This document shows, piece by piece, positions 44,622 to 49,358 of a DNA stretch of 49,358 bases. The notes below the pieces were generated by a model. It saw only the letters and a program-made list of their open reading frames with translations, was not told the DNA's origin and made no database searches. The stretch's first letter is position 1. Every line of letters starts with the position of its first letter. The position numbers and the translations under genes were made by a program. The stretch spans positions 1-49,358 of the forward strand of contig JABAQQ010000057.1 of NCBI GenBank assembly GCA_019187225.1, in the 5' to 3' direction. Source of the DNA: Saprospiraceae bacterium. Its GTDB lineage: Bacteria; Bacteroidota; Bacteroidia; Chitinophagales; Saprospiraceae.

Positions 44622-45428
44622 ATGCTTCTCCGCGTTGCCCTTTTAGACATGTACAACGGCGAATCCAATCGCGGGATACCGATGTTGCAAAACATCCTGC
44701 GCCGCTACTCTGATGTGCTGGAATTCGACCGTTTTGATGTGCGCGCCCGATGCGAAATCCCGGATATTTCCTACGATATTTATATTTTTTCGGGTGGCCC
44801 CGGCGATCCGCTCGAAAGTGGCGGTCAGTGGCAGGAGCCGTTTTTTAACCTCATCGGCCAACTCTGGCAATGGAATCTTCGCTGCGATACAAAGAAGCAC
44901 GTTTTCTTTATTTGCCATTCCTTCCAGATGGCCTGCTATCACTTCGGAGTCGGGGAAGTATCGCAACGGTATAAGATGTCATTCGGTACCTACCCCGTGC
45001 ACAAAACGCACTGGGGCAAGGAAGAACCCTTGTTCGCACAATTGCCCGATCCGTTCTATATCGCCGATTTCCGGCGATACCAGGTGACCAATCCCAATCA
45101 CGACCGCATGAGAGCAATGGGCGCTCATATCCTCTGCATGGAAAAACTTCGCCCGCACGTCCATTATGAACGAGCCGTGATGGGCATTCGGTTTAGCCCG
45201 GAAATAGTAGGTACTCAGTTTCACCCGGAAGCTGACCCCGAGGGATTGCTCGAATATTTCATGGAAGACGAGCGCCGCCAGTCCATCGTGGAAGAACACG
45301 GCGAAGCGCGTTATGACCGAATGCTTCGCGACCTGGCCAATCCGATGAAGATCCGCCGCACGTTCGACACGGTGATCCCGGGCTTCCTGGAAAATGCCAT
45401 CGAGCAGTTGTCGGCGGAGCTGGTTTGA
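44622..45428 (+). CDS. Class I glutamine amidotransferase-like protein
   Basis: About 268 residues from ATG 44622; upstream in-frame sequence is repeat-like (ATTCATC words) and carries no signature. The amidotransferase triad is present: nucleophile Cys98 in FFICHSFQMAC, His201 and Glu203 in GTQFHPEADPEG. DIYIFSGGPGDPLESGG matches the oxyanion and glutamine loops. The elbow reads ICHSFQ rather than GICxGxQ, so the usual Gly after Cys is Ser; activity may be hydrolytic or altered. No synthase domain is fused and none is adjacent, so the ammonia acceptor is unknown. Confidence 0.87.
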   Translation: MLLRVALLDMYNGESNRGIPMLQNILRRYSDVLEFDRFDVRARCEIPDISYDIYIFSGGPGDPLESGGQWQEPFFNLIGQLWQWNLRCDTKKHVFFICHSFQMACYHFGVGEVSQRYKMSFGTYPVHKTHWGKEEPLFAQLPDPFYIADFRRYQVTNPNHDRMRAMGAHILCMEKLRPHVHYERAVMGIRFSPEIVGTQFHPEADPEGLLEYFMEDERRQSIVEEHGEARYDRMLRDLANPMKIRRTFDTVIPGFLENAIEQLSAELV

Positions 45429-45579
45429 TCAGTAGTTTGGCTACCCGCAGGATGAAAAATCAGCCGCCTGCGAAAAAAAATAGTTCAGTACAGAAAAAAA
45501 ATACCCAAAAAAAGGCAGGGTTTTTGTAGTAAAAAGTTTGGACATGAATCTTACTAAAATAAGTAATCAAGCAGAATTA

Positions 45580-45650
45580 TTGCCACAAAGACACTAAGGC
45601 ACAAAGTGCTGATTCTCTGTAAATTTTATGTCTTTGTGACTTCGTGGCAA
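45580..45650 (+). repeat. TTGCCACAAAG inverted repeat
   Basis: TTGCCACAAAGACACTAAGG and following ACAAAG (45580-45606) face CTTTGTGACTTCGTGGCAA (45632-45650); 17 of 19 end bases pair with a gap. This word is a widespread intergenic repeat in bacteria. Confidence 0.7.
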
Positions 45651-46198
45651 GGTGTAAATAATTTTGTGCGCTTACTTAATACTGTATACTTGTTCATAAA
45701 GCAGTATCTTTACCTGATTTTATTTTAATCCGTTGTCCTTTGTAATCTCATGAGTGAACAGGGCATCTGAATGTCCCACCTGCACTGTAACCGGCTCGTT
45801 TTTTAGCCGTTACTGCATTTTCCGCACTCATTTTCTTTCCCTTTTCCGATTTGGCACTGCTGACGATGCCAGGCAAATCTCTTTTTTGCTTCGAAAAAGT
45901 GAAAAATTGACGAGAGTCGCTAATCGCAGCGCGTTACGCGCTATCAACCCTCATCAACCATTTTTTAATCCCTATCTCATAAAAGTTTAAAAAAGTCCCC
46001 CGAATGGTGCCACATTTACTTCGGTGTGTAGGCCGTTTCGTTTGTTGTCGCGCCGCTTTCCCGTCGGCGCGCGTGTTTGTCCTGAACAGTTCGGAGGCAA
46101 AAGGGTCCTGTTTGTGCCCTCCTTTTTCCGTTTTTTGTAAATTTCCGCTTTCCCCTTCCGGCCGGATCGTCCGGGCGGATAATTTCCATTTTCCATTT

Positions 46199-46243
46199 AA
46201 AACCGCTCTCCGGCCTCCTGTGCCGGGGCGCGGTTTTTTGTTT
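46199..46243 (+). terminator. Intrinsic terminator in the leader of the anchor-D protein gene
   Basis: AAAACCGC (46199-46206) pairs with GCGGTTTT (46230-46237), with an inner CCGGC/GCCGG stem (46210-46214 and 46222-46226), followed by TTTTTTGTTTT. It points toward the gene at 46326 but ends 83 bases before it. Confidence 0.75.
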
Positions 46244-46325
46244 TCGGCCGGACGGATCAGCCTGGCCGGCAAAATTCTTTTGCGTCAAATAATTTTTGCT
46301 CAATAACTAACAAAAGTTGTCACTT

Positions 46326-49300
46326 ATGAATCAACGCGTACTTGCCCCGTCGAAAGTATTTACTTCGCAAAACATTTGTTTTCAGAATGTTATGCCTCAA
46401 CTACGCAATCGCTGCTTCCCTGCCGTGCTGCGCTTTCTGTTTGCCGTAACCGCGCTTTTCGGCATGAGCCAAACGAGCGCGCCGGCGCAGGTTACCATTG
46501 CCTCCCAGGGTTTTGAAACCTCGGGCGGCACTTGGGGGATACTGACCGGCAGCAGCCATATTTCTACCGATGCCGGCGCGGGTGATTCTCCGTCCAGTCA
46601 GCGCATCCGGGGAGGCACACACTCCTGGCAGGTGAACGATGAGACCGCTGTGCTGCAGCTGATCCCTGTCAATGTGACGGGTTATACCTCCGTGAAAGTG
46701 AAGGTGCGTATTTCCAGCACGTCTGCAAGCGGAAGCAATGGCGCGGATTCAGGCGACAATTTGACCGTCGAAACTTCTTTGGACGGGGCAAGTTTTACGG
46801 ACGACATCGATGTGGCGGGCAACAGCAATTCCCGTTGGAGTTACAACAATGCTGAAAATGCCGTGACGACCGCAGGCACACTGATGAGTGTGGCGGGCAC
46901 ACCCGGCACCAACCAGGGAACAATCTTTTCGACCCTGGTGGTCGATATTCCCAACGGTACCACTTCGGTAGGTTTGAGGATCACTGCCGACAACGACAAC
47001 GCCGACGAGTTCTGGAATGTGGACGACGTCGAGATCATCGGCACAGTTTCTCCGGCAGAAATGAATGTGCTGGGCAACAATACTTCCATCGCCGACGGCG
47101 ACGCGACGCCGAGCCCGGCAGATTATACTGATTTCGGGAATGTGGGTGTGGGCATCGGGTACAGCCGCTCCTTTACCATTAAAAACCTCGGTACGACCGA
47201 CCTGAACCTCACCGGCTCGCCCAAAGTAGTCGTGGGCGGCGCCAACGCCGCTGATTTTGTGGTGACGACCGCTCCTGTCTCACCTGTCGAAGGGGTAGGG
47301 GGGGCTACTACGTTTACCGTGACATTTACACCCGGCGCGGCGGGGCTTCGCTCGGCAACGCTAAGTATCGCCAACGACGACAGCGATGAAAATCCTTACA
47401 ATTTTTCCATACAGGGAACAGGCGTGAACGCCCCTGAAATGGAAGTCCGGGGCGACGGCATGACCATTGCCGACGGCGACGCGACGCCCAGCACGCTCGA
47501 CGGCTCCGATTTTGGCATTACTTCGACGACAAGCGGCACGGTGACGCACACTTTTACCATTCATAACTTCGGCAACGCGGACCTCAACCTGACAGGTACG
47601 CCGAAAGTAGTGGTCGGTGGCGCCAATGCGGCAGATTTTACAGTAACGATGCAGCCCACCACGCCGGTGAGCGCAGGCGGTTCGGTAACCTTTACTGTCG
47701 ACTTCAACCCCAGTGCCGACGGCTTGCGTACGGCAACATTGAGCATTGACAACGACGACAGCGACGAAAATCCTTATAATTTTTCCATTCAGGGTGAAGG
47801 AAGTTTCGATATCAATGATTGCGGCAACTCCTGCAGTGCCGGCGATGTAAACGTCACGGCAGTGATTATCGGCGATATCAATGGCGTTCCGGTACCGTTA
47901 AATAGCTGCGCAAACCAGGGATCAACCATAGAAGCGCGCTTGATTTTTGTGATTGAAAACGGTGCCGGAACAGATCGCTATGCTTTCAGAGTAGGCGCAG
48001 ATGTATGGATTGACGGCATGGATTCCGGCATGGACATCATTTACTGCCATCCGACCTCTGTGCCCGGCAACTCCACCGTTGTCATTGTGGACGGTGATTT
48101 TATGTTCACCTACGGACAGACCGTGGAATTGAAAAACCTGACGATCGCCTGGCGGACACAAAACATGGCAACGTGCGCGAACTCGCAGGATTGCAACGAT
48201 TACCCCAACGGGCAATGCCGTCAATTCACTACCTACACCGTTACCAGCCCCTTGTCGGTGGATTTTTCATCCGCCTGCGGAACTCCTGCCCCGCTCACGG
48301 CAGTGTTTACAGACGAAACGATTGGCGGTACGGCGCCATATACCTATTCGTGGGACTTTGGCGATCCCGGCAGCGGCGCCAACAACACCTCCGCTTTGCA
48401 AAACCCCACCCACACATTCAGCGCCCCCGGCACCTATACCGTTTCGCTGACGGTAACCGATGCCGACGGCGTTTCCTGTACGCATGTGGAAGATTTCAAT
48501 ACCAACGATTGCTGCCAGGATGCCACTGCCGATGCAGGTGCTGGCCAGCCTGTTTGCGTCAATGACGACGTATTTTTGTCAGGTATGATCACCGGCGGCT
48601 CCACCACCGGTACCTGGGACGACGGCGGCGCGGGCGGTACCTTTTCGCCCAATGCGAACGACCTGAACGCCACCTATACGCCTCCGCTCAACTTTACGGG
48701 CACAATTACCATCACCCTGACGCCGGATGCGCCCGCAGCGCCCTGTGTCGCTATTCCCGACGACCTCACGCTGACAGTGGCGCCCAACCCGACGCTAACC
48801 GTCACGGCGGTGGCGCCCGCCGGCGCAACCTGCGGCGATATGATCAGCATTGATTTCGAGGTGAGCAGCAGTTTCACCGATATTTCTTCCCTGCAATTCA
48901 GCGTGGAGTGGGATGAAACCATGTTGATGTACGTCAGCCCCGCTACCGCGCTGCAAATCGGCGGCGCAGGCGGCGACCCGGTTATCGGCGACGGCGACGC
49001 GTTGACATTGGGCGAGCTGACCTACACCTGGTTCGACCCATCAGGCTTCGACGGCGAAGACCTGGGCGACGGCACGACCATTCTGACCCTGATGATGAAA
49101 GTGCTCGGCAGTACGGGCACCGCGACCGTATCCATTACGGACAATCCCGCCATACGAGAGATTGTGGACGCGAATTTTTGTTCTAACACGGTCACCCCGG
49201 CCAATGCCGACATCGCCTTGAGTCCGATCACGGTGAACTGCCCGGCAGATTTTGCCGTGTGCGTAGACGCCGCGCCGTTTGCGCTGACGGGCGCCACGCC

Positions 49301-49358
49301 GCCGGGCGGCACGTACAGCGGCACGGGCGTGTCGATGGGTAATTTCAACCCCGCCGTT
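46326..49358 (+). CDS. Secreted choice-of-anchor D / PKD / cohesin-like surface protein (3' end outside window)
   Basis: 1,011 codons and still open at the right edge. A signal peptide ends near [12 protein letters not shown] 46392 ([20 protein letters not shown]) is an equally likely start. Residues about 55-235 are a jelly-roll-like domain ([13 protein letters not shown]). Two choice-of-anchor D modules follow (about 240-495), each with [14 protein letters not shown] and [11 protein letters not shown]. Then a Cys-containing region, a PKD domain (about 650-720; [14 protein letters not shown] and [14 protein letters not shown]) and a cohesin-like domain (about 835-965; [20 protein letters not shown]) related to those at 30471. 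A C-terminal T9SS domain is expected beyond the window but not seen. Confidence 0.88.
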   Translation, partial: MNQRVLAPSKVFTSQNICFQNVMPQLRNRCFPAVLRFLFAVTALFGMSQTSAPAQVTIASQGFETSGGTWGILTGSSHISTDAGAGDSPSSQRIRGGTHSWQVNDETAVLQLIPVNVTGYTSVKVKVRISSTSASGSNGADSGDNLTVETSLDGASFTDDIDVAGNSNSRWSYNNAENAVTTAGTLMSVAGTPGTNQGTIFSTLVVDIPNGTTSVGLRITADNDNADEFWNVDDVEIIGTVSPAEMNVLGNNTSIADGDATPSPADYTDFGNVGVGIGYSRSFTIKNLGTTDLNLTGSPKVVVGGANAADFVVTTAPVSPVEGVGGATTFTVTFTPGAAGLRSATLSIANDDSDENPYNFSIQGTGVNAPEMEVRGDGMTIADGDATPSTLDGSDFGITSTTSGTVTHTFTIHNFGNADLNLTGTPKVVVGGANAADFTVTMQPTTPVSAGGSVTFTVDFNPSADGLRTATLSIDNDDSDENPYNFSIQGEGSFDINDCGNSCSAGDVNVTAVIIGDINGVPVPLNSCANQGSTIEARLIFVIENGAGTDRYAFRVGADVWIDGMDSGMDIIYCHPTSVPGNSTVVIVDGDFMFTYGQTVELKNLTIAWRTQNMATCANSQDCNDYPNGQCRQFTTYTVTSPLSVDFSSACGTPAPLTAVFTDETIGGTAPYTYSWDFGDPGSGANNTSALQNPTHTFSAPGTYTVSLTVTDADGVSCTHVEDFNTNDCCQDATADAGAGQPVCVNDDVFLSGMITGGSTTGTWDDGGAGGTFSPNANDLNATYTPPLNFTGTITITLTPDAPAAPCVAIPDDLTLTVAPNPTLTVTAVAPAGATCGDMISIDFEVSSSFTDISSLQFSVEWDETMLMYVSPATALQIGGAGGDPVIGDGDALTLGELTYTWFDPSGFDGEDLGDGTTILTLMMKVLGSTGTATVSITDNPAIREIVDANFCSNTVTPANADIALSPITVNCPADFAVCVDAAPFALTGATPPGGTYSGTGVSMGNFNPAV

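Larger units (their letters stand above)
45429..46325 (+). other. Long intergenic/leader region before the anchor-D protein gene
   Basis: About 900 bases without a gene that I can support. It contains the hairpin at 45580-45650, a CGCGCCG/CGGCGCG hairpin at 46049-46071, a weaker GC hairpin near 46100-46130 and the terminator at 46199-46243. Open frames here have no recognisable content. It could hold a small RNA or a long structured 5' leader. Confidence 0.5.

Noticed and set aside
40883-45440. TGATCAGTAG followed by ACCCGC after both the bacilliredoxin and amidotransferase stops
   Set aside because: Two short matches with different spacing are too little to claim a repeat family.
1-49358. 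tRNA, rRNA or tmRNA genes
   Set aside because: No cloverleaf with CCA-type end, no rRNA core sequences and no tag-peptide frame were noticed by eye on either strand; a tRNAscan/Infernal run would settle it.

Overview
This window comes from a Bacteroidota chromosome, most likely the Saprospiria (Lewinella/Haliscomenobacter-like) side of the phylum. The evidence is type IX secretion (T9SS) cargo with both sorting-domain types, a PorP/SprF protein, SpII lipoproteins, a MetP/MetS-type transporter pair, almost no Shine-Dalgarno sites, and giant HYR/cohesin-like surface proteins. No rRNA, tRNA, CRISPR array or phage module was found. Assignment below phylum is inference.

Layout. Positions 1-1500 are visibly AT-richer than the rest: the tail of an unidentified gene, a Cys-rich lipoprotein, and an XRE regulator whose reading frame runs through a G11 tract. 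Positions 1.5-21 kb hold metabolism, transport and proteolysis: a B12-binding-type radical SAM protein, a PQQ/heme lipoprotein dehydrogenase, an NTF2/SnoaL-like protein, an M14 carboxypeptidase, a lipoprotein whose signal peptide is split by a 210-bp insertion, a truncated APC permease, an NSS transporter with its 47-aa small partner, HemD, a TMTC-like membrane/TPR protein and a prolyl oligopeptidase.

Positions 21.7-38.7 kb form a surface and secretion locus. A 2,849-aa HYR protein carries cohesin-like and dockerin-like segments and a type A T9SS domain. It is followed by a 1,587-aa HYR/cohesin-like protein with a CHU_C (type B) domain, a PorP/SprF protein, and a PorE-like OmpA/SPOR protein. 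A related anchor-D/PKD/cohesin-like protein starts at 46.3 kb and runs off the window. Between them lie a ferredoxin, an aldo/keto reductase, a bacilliredoxin, a DASS transporter behind a riboswitch-like leader, a two-lobed aspartic protease with PDZ, and a class I glutamine amidotransferase.

Second layer. The genome is rich in palindromic and low-complexity inverted repeats. They fill most intergenic gaps and have also entered coding sequences in frame (radical SAM protein, lipoprotein signal peptide, HemD, aldo/keto reductase). The strongest leads are the in-frame insertion in the lipoprotein, the multi-stem leader overlapping a terminator at 40.9 kb, the G-tract regulator, and the set of cohesin-like and dockerin-like modules on secreted proteins.
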